This document shows, piece by piece, positions 53,477 to 62,782 of a stretch of 64,000 bases of DNA. The first letter of the stretch is position 1. Every line of letters starts with the position of its first letter. Where the stretch lies: contig DCKG01000037.1 in NCBI GenBank assembly GCA_002320605.1, positions 475 to 64,474 of the forward strand, written 5' to 3'. This DNA comes from Bacteroidales bacterium UBA1680 (GTDB lineage Bacteria > Bacteroidota > Bacteroidia > Bacteroidales > UBA932). The notes under the pieces were generated by a model. The model made no database searches. It was not told the origin of the DNA and saw only the letters and a program-made list of their open reading frames with translations. A program made the translations under genes and the position numbers.

Positions 53477-54751
53477 ATGAGCGACATCGCAATACGATTC
53501 GACAACGTGTCAAAGATCTACCGCCTCGGCGTGGTCGGGACCGGCACCCTCGTCCATGACCTCAACCGCTGGTGGCAGACATCTGTCCGGCACAAAGAGG
53601 ACCCGTATCTGAAAATCGGCCAGACCAACGACCGCGCCGCCAAAGGAGACGGCGACATTGTCTACGCCCTGCGCGACATAAGCTTCGACATCAGGCAAGG
53701 CGATGTCGTCGGCATAATCGGGAAGAATGGCGCCGGGAAGTCGACGCTCCTCAAGCTCCTCTCGCGAGTCACTTCCCCAAGCGCGGGCTGCATCTGCGCC
53801 AAGGGCCGCATCGGCAGCCTGCTGGAAGTCGGCACCGGCTTCCATCCCGAGCTGACCGGCCGCGAGAACATCTACATGAACGGCAGCATCATGGGCATGA
53901 CCAGGCGCGAAATTAGCCGCAAGATCGACGAGATCGTGGATTTCGCCGGCGTGGAGCGCTACATCGACACCCCTGTCAAGCGCTACAGTTCCGGGATGAC
54001 CGTCCGGCTCGGCTTCGCGGTGGCCGCCTTCATGGAGCCCGAGATCCTCGTGGTCGACGAGGTCCTGGCCGTCGGCGACGCGGAGTTCCAGAAGAAGGCA
54101 ATCGGGAAGATGCAGGATGTCTCCAGAGGCGGCGGCAGGACAGTGCTTTTCGTGAGCCACAACATGGGCAGCATGAGGCGCCTCTGCTCCCGCGGCGTCT
54201 TGCTCGAGAACGGCATGGTCAAGTACATGGGCGGCATGGGTGACACCATCCGCGAATACCTCAAGGACGAGGTCATCCAAAGCTCGTTCGACGGGGCAGA
54301 CGGTGACGAGAAGGTCTTGTGCTTGCGGAAGGCCTCGGTCAGCGCTGCCGGCAGGGACATGATAACGATTGACTCCGCCGTACGTGTGGAATTTGACATT
54401 GACGTGGCGAGAAAGATCCCCTCCCTCGTCGCCGGGTTCAACCTCTGCAGCTCTTACCAGTACCCGCTCGCCCGGGCGGACTACAACGACGTGAGCCAGC
54501 AAGCCTCCCTGGAGCCAGGCTCATATCATCTGGCTTTTGAGATCCCGCCGTACACTTTGGCGGAGGGCGAATACAAGATCGCCTTCGACATCGCCGAGCG
54601 CAACGTGAAACGCTACACGTCCGAGAAGTCGGACCTCACCTTCAACGTCAGCCAGGGCGAGACCCTCTTCGGCAACGCTTTCGCGGAGTCACTGCCGATA
54701 AAGTCCTCGTTGATTCACGAGAGGTGGTTTCGCTCGATCCAAAGGAGATAG
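53477..54751 (+). CDS. wzt: ABC-type polysaccharide export ATPase (Wzt-like) with C-terminal carbohydrate-binding domain
   Basis: A 424-residue ATPase. The nucleotide-binding domain carries Walker A GKNGAGKST (82-90), signature YSSGMTVRLGFA, Walker B ILVVDEVLAVGD and switch FVSHNMGSM. An extra segment (about 35-60) stands before the P-loop, as usual in this group. Residues about 275-420 form the beta-sandwich that in Wzt proteins of E. coli O8/O9a binds the glycan end group. The presence of this domain suggests a chain-terminating modification is recognised before export. The partner permease is coded directly upstream. Confidence 0.93.
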   Translation: MSDIAIRFDNVSKIYRLGVVGTGTLVHDLNRWWQTSVRHKEDPYLKIGQTNDRAAKGDGDIVYALRDISFDIRQGDVVGIIGKNGAGKSTLLKLLSRVTSPSAGCICAKGRIGSLLEVGTGFHPELTGRENIYMNGSIMGMTRREISRKIDEIVDFAGVERYIDTPVKRYSSGMTVRLGFAVAAFMEPEILVVDEVLAVGDAEFQKKAIGKMQDVSRGGGRTVLFVSHNMGSMRRLCSRGVLLENGMVKYMGGMGDTIREYLKDEVIQSSFDGADGDEKVLCLRKASVSAAGRDMITIDSAVRVEFDIDVARKIPSLVAGFNLCSSYQYPLARADYNDVSQQASLEPGSYHLAFEIPPYTLAEGEYKIAFDIAERNVKRYTSEKSDLTFNVSQGETLFGNAFAESLPIKSSLIHERWFRSIQRR

Positions 54752-54753
54752 AG

Positions 54754-55692
54754 ATGGCCGCAAGATTGGTTACCATAGCGATTCCAGCATACAAGGCGAG
54801 GTTCCTTGCCGAGGCGATCAGGTCCGCGCTTGACCAGACTTACTCTGACATTGAACTGGTCATAGTCAACGATTGTTCTCCAGAGCCCGTGGAAGAAGTA
54901 GTCAGCCAGTTCCACGACCCCAGGATACGCTACTATGTCAATGAGAAGAACCTGGGGAGCGAATCAGTTGTCCTGAACTGGAACAAGTGCCTGTCCCATG
55001 CGCGAGGAGAGTTCTTCGTCTTGCTTTGCGACGACGACCTGCTCAGGCCCGCCTTCCTGGAAAAGATGCTCGCGCTCGCGGACAAGTACCCTGAATGCAA
55101 GGTCTTCCGGTCGCCTACGGAATGTTCCGATCGTTCAGGCAAAATCATATATGCCACTGAGCCATGGCCAGAGCACGAGGACGGGATAGCATTTGTCAAC
55201 GCGGCCCTGGGCTGGAAAAGGAAGCATACCATCACAGAGTTCATGTACAGGACATCGCACATAAGGGAAGAAGGTGGTTATATCTCCTTCCCGGTCGCGT
55301 ATTACAGTGATGACGCTTCCATAATGAAACTATCATTGGACAACGGCATAGCCTCGCTCTCGAGCTGCCAAGTAACGTTCAGAAATAGCGGAGAGAACAT
55401 TACAGGCTCAGAAAAATACAACGAGGGCAAAGCCCTAGCCGCGATAAGATATTATCAATGGCTTGAATCTTTCCTCCAAGACAATCGGATCTCTAATCCT
55501 CTGGACATTGGCAATGAGATAGAATATGCCATTTTCAATTACCTCAGGCCATGCTCCCTTTGCCAGAAACTGCATGTTCTTGCCATGCTCCCCGCTAAAT
55601 ATTTCTCGCCAGGAAGGCGGCTCAAGCTGGCTTACTCCGTTATTCATTCAAAGGGCCGGGCTGGTGACGATCATCACACTTTTTCAGCATGA
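54754..55692 (+). CDS. family 2 glycosyltransferase
   Basis: A 312-residue GT-A fold transferase. It starts VTIAIPAYKARFLAEAIRSA, has the nucleotide-binding VNDCSPEP and the metal-binding DDD in LLCDDDLLRPAF. The ATG at 54754 is used; the frame upstream overlaps the wzt gene. It adds a sugar to the growing surface glycan; donor and linkage are unknown. The stop overlaps the next gene. Confidence 0.9.
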   Translation: MAARLVTIAIPAYKARFLAEAIRSALDQTYSDIELVIVNDCSPEPVEEVVSQFHDPRIRYYVNEKNLGSESVVLNWNKCLSHARGEFFVLLCDDDLLRPAFLEKMLALADKYPECKVFRSPTECSDRSGKIIYATEPWPEHEDGIAFVNAALGWKRKHTITEFMYRTSHIREEGGYISFPVAYYSDDASIMKLSLDNGIASLSSCQVTFRNSGENITGSEKYNEGKALAAIRYYQWLESFLQDNRISNPLDIGNEIEYAIFNYLRPCSLCQKLHVLAMLPAKYFSPGRRLKLAYSVIHSKGRAGDDHHTFSA

Positions 55693-56831
55693 AACGAAAA
55701 GTCCTTTTCCTTATCGAATCTCTTTCTGGTGGGGGAGCGGAAAAAGTCCTGGCCACCATGTCAGAACATCTCGACTCGAGCAAATTCGATGTCACGCTAT
55801 GTTGCATCGTAGATTATGGACAATATACAAGCGCTGTAAAACCATACGTCCATTACGCTTCCATACTACCTGACCCGGGGCGGATGAAAGGTCCAAGGAA
55901 ACTGGTCTATCACCTGGAATACAAGCTGGTCTATTCTTGGCTTCCGGCACGATTGGTTTATAAGTGGTTCATCCCTCATCACGCAGACGTGGAGGTCGCT
56001 TTCGCAGAAGGGTTCGCGACCAGGCTGTTGGCACATTCTACCAACAAGCGGGCGAAAAAGATAGCTTGGGTGCATTGCGACATGAAAGCCAATCACTGGA
56101 CCGAATCCTTGTTCAAGCCTGGAATTGAAGCGAAACTCTATGCCAGGTTTAACGACATCATCACCGTGTCCGAGACAGCCCGGAAATCTTTCAGTGAGGT
56201 TTTCCCCGGCATAACAGCTTCCAATGTGCATGTGCTCCTCAATCCTGTCGATGCCGCGCATGTCCTCAGGCTGGCTTCCGAACCTTTTTCCGGGAACATG
56301 TCAAAAAATAACCTGCGCCTTGTCGCCGTCGGACGTCTCACGCCAGTCAAAGCTTTCGACCGCTTGGTGAGGATTGTCTCAAAACTGCGTCAGAAAGCCT
56401 ACGAAGTGGAGTTGTGGATAGCAGGAGCGGGCGAAGAACGATTGAAGCTGGAGGCACTGATTAAAGATCTGGACTTGGAACCTTACGTGAAACTGCTAGG
56501 CTTCCGGCAAAACCCGTACAAGTACATGGCTCAGTGCGACCTGTTCGTATGCTCTTCGCTTAGCGAAGGATATAGCACGGCAGTAACCGAAGCCTTGATC
56601 CTAGGCCTTCCGGTCGTGACCACGGATTGCTCCGGGATGCGCGAACTGCTGGACAAGGGTCCTTGCGGCATCATCACGGAGAACAACGAAGAGGCCTTGC
56701 TTGAAGCGATAGAAAATGTTCTTGACAATCCTGACAAACTTGCGGGATTAACCCGAAAGGCGAAGGACAGGAGCAGGGATTTCTCCATTGACGCGCTGAT
56801 GAGACCAATAGAAACTCTGCTGATGTCATGA
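55689..56831 (+). CDS. family 4 glycosyltransferase
   Basis: A 380-residue GT-B fold retaining transferase with the N-terminal KRKVLFLIESLSGGGAEKVL, AVGRLTPVKAFDRLV in the second domain, and the EX7E-type donor site SEGYSTAVTEALILGLPVV. It overlaps its neighbours by four bases on both sides, in the same operon. The following gene codes for a related protein, with about one third of positions visibly alike at both ends, so the two probably arose by duplication. Confidence 0.92.
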   Translation: MKRKVLFLIESLSGGGAEKVLATMSEHLDSSKFDVTLCCIVDYGQYTSAVKPYVHYASILPDPGRMKGPRKLVYHLEYKLVYSWLPARLVYKWFIPHHADVEVAFAEGFATRLLAHSTNKRAKKIAWVHCDMKANHWTESLFKPGIEAKLYARFNDIITVSETARKSFSEVFPGITASNVHVLLNPVDAAHVLRLASEPFSGNMSKNNLRLVAVGRLTPVKAFDRLVRIVSKLRQKAYEVELWIAGAGEERLKLEALIKDLDLEPYVKLLGFRQNPYKYMAQCDLFVCSSLSEGYSTAVTEALILGLPVVTTDCSGMRELLDKGPCGIITENNEEALLEAIENVLDNPDKLAGLTRKAKDRSRDFSIDALMRPIETLLMS

Positions 56832-58159
56832 TAACCATATTCACTCCGACATACAACCGAGCGCACCTGCTTCCTCGCCTGTACGAATCATTGCGGAAGC
56901 AGACTTCTAAGAATTTCGAGTGGCTCATAAGTTTGAACAGGATCATGAAAGTTGCCGCCTCCCCGCTAGGCTGGCTTCTTTCGCGACGCAGGAAACGTCA
57001 GTTCAACAGGTTCGCCACTCGTCAGATGGACAGGCACAAAGTATTGTTCCTGATAGAGTCGCTGGTTGTCGGTGGCGCGGAAAGGGTTCTGGTCAACATC
57101 GTCAACAAGCTTGACCCGAAGAGATTTGACATCACGGTCTGCAGCATTTTCAAATACAGCGTGTACGACTGGTATCAGGCATATTTCGACAAGCCTTTTG
57201 CCAGCCATGTCCATTACAAGTACCTGATCAACAACCATAACAAGCCAATCTATTATCTTTTCAACGCTCTTCTCGGACGCTGTCCCAAACTGCTATACCG
57301 AGTGTTCATCGGGGATGGCTACGATTCCGCAGTAGCTTTCTATGAGGGGCTTCCTACAGACTTCGTGTCGCGGGCGGATCTTAGAAGAGGGAAAAAATAC
57401 GCATGGCTTCACACGACAACTTCCTTGTCACAGGCAGGGAAGACTCTTGCTCAGCTTGAGCGGCAATCAGCCATCTATTCGGCATTCGATAAGATCATCG
57501 CTGTCTCCCACATTGTCAAAGACAGTTTTACTGAGACATTCCCTTCGGTCAATGTACCGATAACAGTAATATGCAATCCCGTTGACACAGACGCGGTACT
57601 CGCCAAAGCGCAGTGCAAGATCGCGCCAATGAGATTTACCAGACCATTGTTCGTCGCGGTCGGCCGGCTGACAGCAGCCAAGGGCTTTGACCGGTGGCTG
57701 CGCTGCCTGGGAAAGCTTCGCCGCAAAGGTCATGAGTTTACGGCCTGGATTATAGGAGGTGGTGATTCTTCCGAACTGGAGCCGATTATCCGGGAAGAAG
57801 GCCTTTCCGGCTCCGTGGCCTTGCTGGGGCACAAATCCAATCCTTTCCCGTATATGAGATTAGCCGACTGGATCATAGCTCCTTCCAGAATTGAAGGACT
57901 GCCAGCAGTCATCCAGGAGTCAATCGCGCTAGGCAAAGCGATCATGGGAACTAAAGGGACAGGAATTGCTGAATTGCTCAGAGATGGCGAAATAGGGATG
58001 CTGGTGGACAACAGCTCGGAGAGCATAGAGGCAGGGATGGAAAAAATCCTCATGAGCCCCGGGTTGAAAGACCTGTACGAGAAAAAAGCATCCGAATGTT
58101 CCAGGACAGTTTCATCAGAAGAAGCGATCACTAAAATCGAGAATCTTCTTATATCGTGA
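56828..58159 (+). CDS. family 4 glycosyltransferase fused to a GT2 remnant
   Basis: From residue 67 (MDRHKVLFLIESLVVGGAER) to the end this is a full GT4 transferase with AVGRLTAAKGFDRWLRCLG and the donor site SRIEGLPAVIQESIALGKAI. The first 34 residues (ITIFTPTYNRAHLLPRLYES, then LRKQTSKNFEWLI) are the unmistakable start of a family 2 transferase, cut just before its VDDGSxD motif. Residues 35-66, with a basic ASPLGWLLSRRRKRQF stretch, may be the GT2 C-terminus. An internal deletion of a former GT2 gene explains the chimera. The functional protein may start at the ATG at 57026. Confidence 0.88.
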   Translation: MITIFTPTYNRAHLLPRLYESLRKQTSKNFEWLISLNRIMKVAASPLGWLLSRRRKRQFNRFATRQMDRHKVLFLIESLVVGGAERVLVNIVNKLDPKRFDITVCSIFKYSVYDWYQAYFDKPFASHVHYKYLINNHNKPIYYLFNALLGRCPKLLYRVFIGDGYDSAVAFYEGLPTDFVSRADLRRGKKYAWLHTTTSLSQAGKTLAQLERQSAIYSAFDKIIAVSHIVKDSFTETFPSVNVPITVICNPVDTDAVLAKAQCKIAPMRFTRPLFVAVGRLTAAKGFDRWLRCLGKLRRKGHEFTAWIIGGGDSSELEPIIREEGLSGSVALLGHKSNPFPYMRLADWIIAPSRIEGLPAVIQESIALGKAIMGTKGTGIAELLRDGEIGMLVDNSSESIEAGMEKILMSPGLKDLYEKKASECSRTVSSEEAITKIENLLIS

Positions 58160-58163
58160 CATT

Positions 58164-58721
58164 ATGTTCAGAAAAGCATACTTGTGGATCAGGAGACATC
58201 TGCTTAATATTGATGACCGGCCTCAGCTTGAGATTGCATTATCCAATGGACTTGCCATAGGCAAGGACTGCCATGTGATGGGAGAATGCATCATTGATCC
58301 CGGTCATTGCTGGCTGATTACTATTGGAGACCGAGTCACTCTGGCTCCACGTGTCCATATTCTTGCACATGATGCCAGCACTAAAAGGATGCTGGGATAT
58401 ACCCTGATAGGAAGAGTTTCAATCGGCAATGACGTTTTCATAGGGGCAGGAACAATCGTGCTTCCTAATGTTGAAATAGGAAGCCGAGTAGTTATCGGAG
58501 CCGGTTCAGTAGTGACGCATTCAATCCCGTCCAATTCTGTCGCTGTCGGCAATCCTGCGCATGTCATTTGTTCTTATGATGAATATCTTGTGAAACGGAA
58601 AAATCAATTCGCGCACTCTCCAGTATTTGATGAGACTTTTACCATCGGCAAGATAGACGATAAGAAACGAAAGGAAATGAAAGAGGCTTTGTCCGAAAAT
58701 CGTGTTGGCTTTATAAAATAG
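58164..58721 (+). CDS. hexapeptide-repeat acyltransferase (LbH, maltose O-acetyltransferase-like)
   Basis: A 185-residue left-handed beta-helix protein. Hexapeptide turns run from ITIGDRVTLAPRVHI to IGNDVFIGAGTIVLPNVEIG and SRVVIGAGSVVTHSIPSNSV, with the catalytic histidine probably in ILAHDAS. The closing AVGNPAHVI is typical of sugar O-acetyltransferases. It would acetylate a sugar of the surface glycan. A charged helix of about 35 residues extends the C-terminus. Confidence 0.9.
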   Translation: MFRKAYLWIRRHLLNIDDRPQLEIALSNGLAIGKDCHVMGECIIDPGHCWLITIGDRVTLAPRVHILAHDASTKRMLGYTLIGRVSIGNDVFIGAGTIVLPNVEIGSRVVIGAGSVVTHSIPSNSVAVGNPAHVICSYDEYLVKRKNQFAHSPVFDETFTIGKIDDKKRKEMKEALSENRVGFIK

Positions 58722-58724
58722 ACC

Positions 58725-59657
58725 ATGGTATCCGTCATAATTCCAGTTTTCAATGTCGCTCCATATCTGGATGAATGTCTGGCGTCTGTCGCGAGGCAGT
58801 CTCTCTCCGATTTTGAGTGCCTCCTGGTGGACGACGGGTCGACGGACGGCAGTCCTGCCATTTGTGACAGATGGGCGGCCGAAGACAGGAGATTCCATGT
58901 CATCCATCAGGATAATGCCGGAGTTTCTGCCGCCAGAAATCGAGGGATGGGAGCCGCGAAAGGTGAACATGTCGCCTTCATCGACAGTGATGACCGGGTG
59001 GAGGAAGACTATCTCGAGAAACTCTTTGACGCGTTGACGGCAAACAAGGCTGACATCGCAGTCTGCGGCCTGACTCGGGACTATCCGGACGGGCGAGCCA
59101 TCGAGACCGTGCCTTCCCCTTCAGGCTTCACGCTTGACGCTTCGTCCACATCTGAATTCGTGGACCTGAACAGGAAGTCCCTGCTGTACGGGCCGTACAA
59201 CAAGCTTTTCAGGAAAGATTTGATTGACAGAAGCGAAGCATGCTTCCCTGTGGGGGTTTCATACGGAGAAGACCTGGTTTTCAACTACCGGTACTTGGAG
59301 AGTGTCAAGACAATCGCATGTGTGCCCTTCGCGTCTTATCACTACCGTATTCTCGGCAAGGGGGAGTCTTTGTCGACGAAATCCCGTCCAAATCAATTCG
59401 AGACAGACTACCAGCAATGGAAATCGCTGAAGGATTTTCATGTTCGCAAAGGGATGTGGAATGATTGTTCCATGCGGTTGCTGTATGAGCGTCTGTGGGG
59501 AATAGTCTATGACGGGATATTCAGCACCCGGACAAGCAACCGGAAGATCCTTTCCATTCCTGAGATTGATGAGCTGAAAAACTATCAGGAAGTCTTCCCC
59601 TGTGCCCGTTGGATCAAATGGTGCATATTGCACAGGATAACGTTTGCGTTCAGATGA
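58725..59657 (+). CDS. family 2 glycosyltransferase
   Basis: A 310-residue GT-A transferase: VSVIIPVFNVAPYLDECLAS, VDDGSTDGSPAICD and DSDDRVEEDYLEKL for nucleotide-sugar and metal binding, followed by GEDLVFNYRYLES. This is the standard capsule/exopolysaccharide GT2 type. Its stop overlaps the next ATG (ATGA). Confidence 0.92.
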   Translation: MVSVIIPVFNVAPYLDECLASVARQSLSDFECLLVDDGSTDGSPAICDRWAAEDRRFHVIHQDNAGVSAARNRGMGAAKGEHVAFIDSDDRVEEDYLEKLFDALTANKADIAVCGLTRDYPDGRAIETVPSPSGFTLDASSTSEFVDLNRKSLLYGPYNKLFRKDLIDRSEACFPVGVSYGEDLVFNYRYLESVKTIACVPFASYHYRILGKGESLSTKSRPNQFETDYQQWKSLKDFHVRKGMWNDCSMRLLYERLWGIVYDGIFSTRTSNRKILSIPEIDELKNYQEVFPCARWIKWCILHRITFAFR

Positions 59658-60802
59658 AAGTCTTGATGTACCCTCACGGTGGCAGCGGCAATCACGGATG
59701 CGAAGCCATCGTACGTTCAACCGTGCAGGTCCTGCAGGCGCAAGGACTGCTGATGTCTGGCAATCCGGCGGAGGACAAGCTCTATGGCTTGGACAAGGTC
59801 TGCGAGATACTATCGGCCCAGCGTCAAATCAACCGCAGTTCGGCGGCCTATGTCAAGGCGCGACTGTCAAGATTGCTCGGGAAGAGCGATGCGCTGGACA
59901 TCCTGTCTTTCGCGCCAGTTGTCGAAGCCTCTGAAAAATGTGATTTGACGCTATCCATAGGAGGAGATAATTACTGCTATGGGGTTCCAGAGTTCATCTT
60001 CCTTGTAAACAGAGAATTAAGAAGGCGCAAGAGAAAGACCGCACTTTGGGGCTGTTCCATCGAGCCGACTGCCATCAAAGGGGGGATGCTGGAAGACCTG
60101 CGGGGCTATGGCCTGATCGTCTGCCGCGAGAGCATGACGTATGACGCTTTGCTTGCCGCAGGCCTGAGACAAGCGAGGCTTCTGCCGGATCCGGCATTCG
60201 CTCTTGGACGCTCTGACCTTCCCCTGCCAGAGGGTTTCGCTGAGGGCGACACTGTCGGCATCAACATCAGTCCCATGATCCAGGCTCATGAGAAGACGTC
60301 CGGATTGGCAATACAAAACTATGAGCATCTCATCCGGCATATCATAGACACGACCGACATGCAGGTCGCGCTGATTCCCCATGTCGTGTGGAGCAATAAT
60401 GACGACCGGATCCCTTTGCGGCTTCTCCATGACGAATTCAAGGAAACCGGCCGTGTCGCGCTTATCGAAGACCACGGCGCCGAGGAAATGAAAGGTTTCA
60501 TCGCCCGTTGCCGGTTTATGGTCGCCTCCCGTACCCATGCCTCCATAGCAGCCTACTCCACCCAAGTGCCTACCTTGGTGATGGGCTATTCTGTCAAAGC
60601 TCGCGGCATCGCCCGCGACTTGTTCGGCGGCGAAGAGCATTACGTCCTGCCCGTCCAAGCATTGGAGCGTCCGGCAGACTTGACTGAAGCTTTCAAATGG
60701 CTGCAGGCTCATGAAAGTGAAATCCGCTCGCGTTACCGCTCCGTAATGCCGACATATATCGGGCTTTCCGCAGAAATGAAATCTCTAGTAGAAAAAATAT
60801 GA
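59654..60802 (+). CDS. polysaccharide pyruvyl transferase family protein
   Basis: A 382-residue protein of the pyruvyltransferase (WcaK/CsaB) family. It begins VLMYPHGGSGNHGCEAIVRS and shows SIGGDNYCYG, CRESMTYDALLAAG, LPDPAF, INISPMIQ and SRTHASIAAYSTQVPTLVMG, the GT-B-like donor site. It probably adds a ketal-linked pyruvate to a sugar of the glycan. The ATG at 59654, overlapping the preceding gene, fits the family; a frame from 59609 is longer without support. Confidence 0.9.
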   Translation: MKVLMYPHGGSGNHGCEAIVRSTVQVLQAQGLLMSGNPAEDKLYGLDKVCEILSAQRQINRSSAAYVKARLSRLLGKSDALDILSFAPVVEASEKCDLTLSIGGDNYCYGVPEFIFLVNRELRRRKRKTALWGCSIEPTAIKGGMLEDLRGYGLIVCRESMTYDALLAAGLRQARLLPDPAFALGRSDLPLPEGFAEGDTVGINISPMIQAHEKTSGLAIQNYEHLIRHIIDTTDMQVALIPHVVWSNNDDRIPLRLLHDEFKETGRVALIEDHGAEEMKGFIARCRFMVASRTHASIAAYSTQVPTLVMGYSVKARGIARDLFGGEEHYVLPVQALERPADLTEAFKWLQAHESEIRSRYRSVMPTYIGLSAEMKSLVEKI

Positions 60803-61875
60803 GCCGGCTGGAGTTTCTATTGAGCGTTATCGGCATCATCGCCATGGTTCTTCTCCTGGCCGATGCCTGGCTGGAACTCGGCGTCTGGCTAAACCGTATC
60901 CATCTTGGACGCTGGCCAGACCGGGGTGAATGGCAGAAAGCGATTGAGAGAAAGGCCAAGGACTATCTGAAGCATTCCCCGACTGTCCGGAAGACAGAGC
61001 AAACCAGGCTGGTGCTGATTGACATGCTCCGGGGAAATTTCCGTAGCAAGACGATCCAAAGCTGGCAGGATGCCGGATTGATACTGGGTCTGGACGAGAA
61101 GGATGCCGTCGGATATGCCGGGCATCATCCTAATCTGTTCAAGCGGAAGGACATTCTTCCTGAGGACGCATTGCTCGCTTATGCCCTTTTTCGCAAGAAC
61201 GCCCTGAGCGCATCTGAAAAGGAATTGATTGACAATTATTTTCATGCATATTCCTTGAGCGGGAAAACAGTACCGTACCGAGGCGCATCTTCTGACTTGA
61301 GGTACGTTGATACCCTGGGGATGATTTGTCCATACCTGTGCGCGACCGGGCAGGCGTCACTTGCCGACAAGCAGCTGAAGGAATATGACGAGGCGCTGCT
61401 AGACGGGGTATTCCCTCCACATGTCTGGAACACCAAGTTAAAGCTTCCTTCCGGAGTTTACGACTGGAGCCGTGGCATAGGATGGTATATCCTTGCTCTC
61501 ACAGAGTCTCCAGAGCTTCCTGGCCGTGACGCCAGGATGAAGAGACTGGCAGACGCTCTGCTGCCGCTGCGGAGGAAGGATGGCGGTTTCTCACTCATGA
61601 TGTTCAATTCTTCTGAAAGATTCGAGTCTTCCGGGACCGCGCTGGCTGGTCTGCTGTTCCTTCGTACTTTTGAGACGACCAGGGGCGAGAAGTATTTGCA
61701 GGCCGCGAAAGCGGTCGAGAAGTCCCTGATGCAGGTGACCCGTCGAAATGGCACCATAGACTATGCCCAGGGTGACACAAGAGGAATAGGCTTCTATTCC
61801 AATCGCTTCGATATCATGCCTTTTACCCAGGGGATGACACTGTACCTTTCCAAAAAGCTGAATGAGTATGTTTAA
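60799..61875 (+). CDS. membrane-anchored GH88/GH105-like protein
   Basis: A 358-residue protein with one N-terminal membrane helix (FLLSVIGIIAMVLLLADAWL) and an alpha/alpha-barrel domain resembling unsaturated glucuronyl/rhamnogalacturonyl hydrolases: DTLGMICPYL and YDWSRGIGWYILALTE, with ESSGTALAGLLFLR and QGDTRGIGFYSNRF near the end. Family members cleave unsaturated uronic acid oligosaccharides. Placed in a biosynthetic operon and anchored to the membrane, it may trim or proofread the glycan. That is an inference. It overlaps both neighbours. Confidence 0.75.
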   Translation: MSRLEFLLSVIGIIAMVLLLADAWLELGVWLNRIHLGRWPDRGEWQKAIERKAKDYLKHSPTVRKTEQTRLVLIDMLRGNFRSKTIQSWQDAGLILGLDEKDAVGYAGHHPNLFKRKDILPEDALLAYALFRKNALSASEKELIDNYFHAYSLSGKTVPYRGASSDLRYVDTLGMICPYLCATGQASLADKQLKEYDEALLDGVFPPHVWNTKLKLPSGVYDWSRGIGWYILALTESPELPGRDARMKRLADALLPLRRKDGGFSLMMFNSSERFESSGTALAGLLFLRTFETTRGEKYLQAAKAVEKSLMQVTRRNGTIDYAQGDTRGIGFYSNRFDIMPFTQGMTLYLSKKLNEYV

Positions 61876-62782
61876 AAGGCTGCTTGTCAAGATGTGGAAT
61901 GGCCTCGTTGATTTCTGGCAAGGCCTGTCGAGGAGATATTTTCTTCTTCGCGACAAGTTTTACTTCAAGATAAAAGGGCCGGTGTCAGTGATTCCCATGG
62001 AGGAGACCATAGAACATGTCATAGTTTCTCATTGTTCCATAAGCCGGTTCGGAGATGGGGAGATCAAGCTATCCTGCGGCAGGGACCTTGCTTTCCAGCC
62101 CTGTTCCCCCTTGTTGAAACGACGGATGAGAGAAGTGCTTGCCTCTAATCTGCCAAACCACGAAGTATGCGTGCCGGAAATATTCGGAGACCTTTCAATG
62201 TTCACGGCAGAGGCTCTCAGCCACTGGAAACTGCATCTTGGACAATATCGTCCTCAATGGTACCGTCTCCTGGACCGGCATCGCAGATACTATAACGCGT
62301 TCATCAGCCGCTGCTACATGATGTGGAATGACAAGAGCAGAGTCCCAAGATGCTTTGAATTGATGAAGAGGATCTGGGCGGGCCGCGATGTCCTGCTGAT
62401 AGAGGGGGGAAAGAGCAGACTAGGCATCGGGAACGACCTGTTCGATGACGTGCGTTCGATGAAAAGAATTCTTGCCCCTAACAAAGATGCTTTTCGGCTA
62501 TACGACCAGATTCTTGACAAGGCGACTGAATTAGCAGGCAGAGATACTCTTATTCTTCTCGCCCTGGGGCCTACCGCTTCAATTCTGGCCTATGATCTCG
62601 CGAGAGCAGGCTTCCAGGCTATTGACATTGGACACGTGGACATCGAATACGAGTGGTGGAAAATGGGCGCGACCAGGAAAGTCCCTGTAAAAAACAAGTT
62701 CGTCAATGAAGCGGGCGCCGGCTGTGGCGTGGGAGATGAACACGACGAAAAATACTTAAGCGAAATAGCATGCCGGTTCTAA
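61862..62782 (+). CDS. GT-D fold glycosyltransferase (DUF1792 / SP_1767 family)
   Basis: A 306-residue transferase of the GT-D group known from streptococcal adhesin glycosylation and common in capsule loci. It has CSISRFGDGEIKLSCGRDLA near the start, with the DGE metal and donor motif, then VLLIEGGKSRLGIGNDLFDD, ILLALGPTASILAYDLARAG and IDIGHVDIEYEWW at the C-terminus. The donor sugar is often glucose but is not settled here. It overlaps the preceding and following genes by 14 and 13 bases. Confidence 0.88.
   Translation: MSMFKRLLVKMWNGLVDFWQGLSRRYFLLRDKFYFKIKGPVSVIPMEETIEHVIVSHCSISRFGDGEIKLSCGRDLAFQPCSPLLKRRMREVLASNLPNHEVCVPEIFGDLSMFTAEALSHWKLHLGQYRPQWYRLLDRHRRYYNAFISRCYMMWNDKSRVPRCFELMKRIWAGRDVLLIEGGKSRLGIGNDLFDDVRSMKRILAPNKDAFRLYDQILDKATELAGRDTLILLALGPTASILAYDLARAGFQAIDIGHVDIEYEWWKMGATRKVPVKNKFVNEAGAGCGVGDEHDEKYLSEIACRF

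Noticed and set aside
53510..54502. 330-codon open frame on the minus strand
   Set aside because: Antisense to wzt in GC-rich sequence; no recognisable motif.
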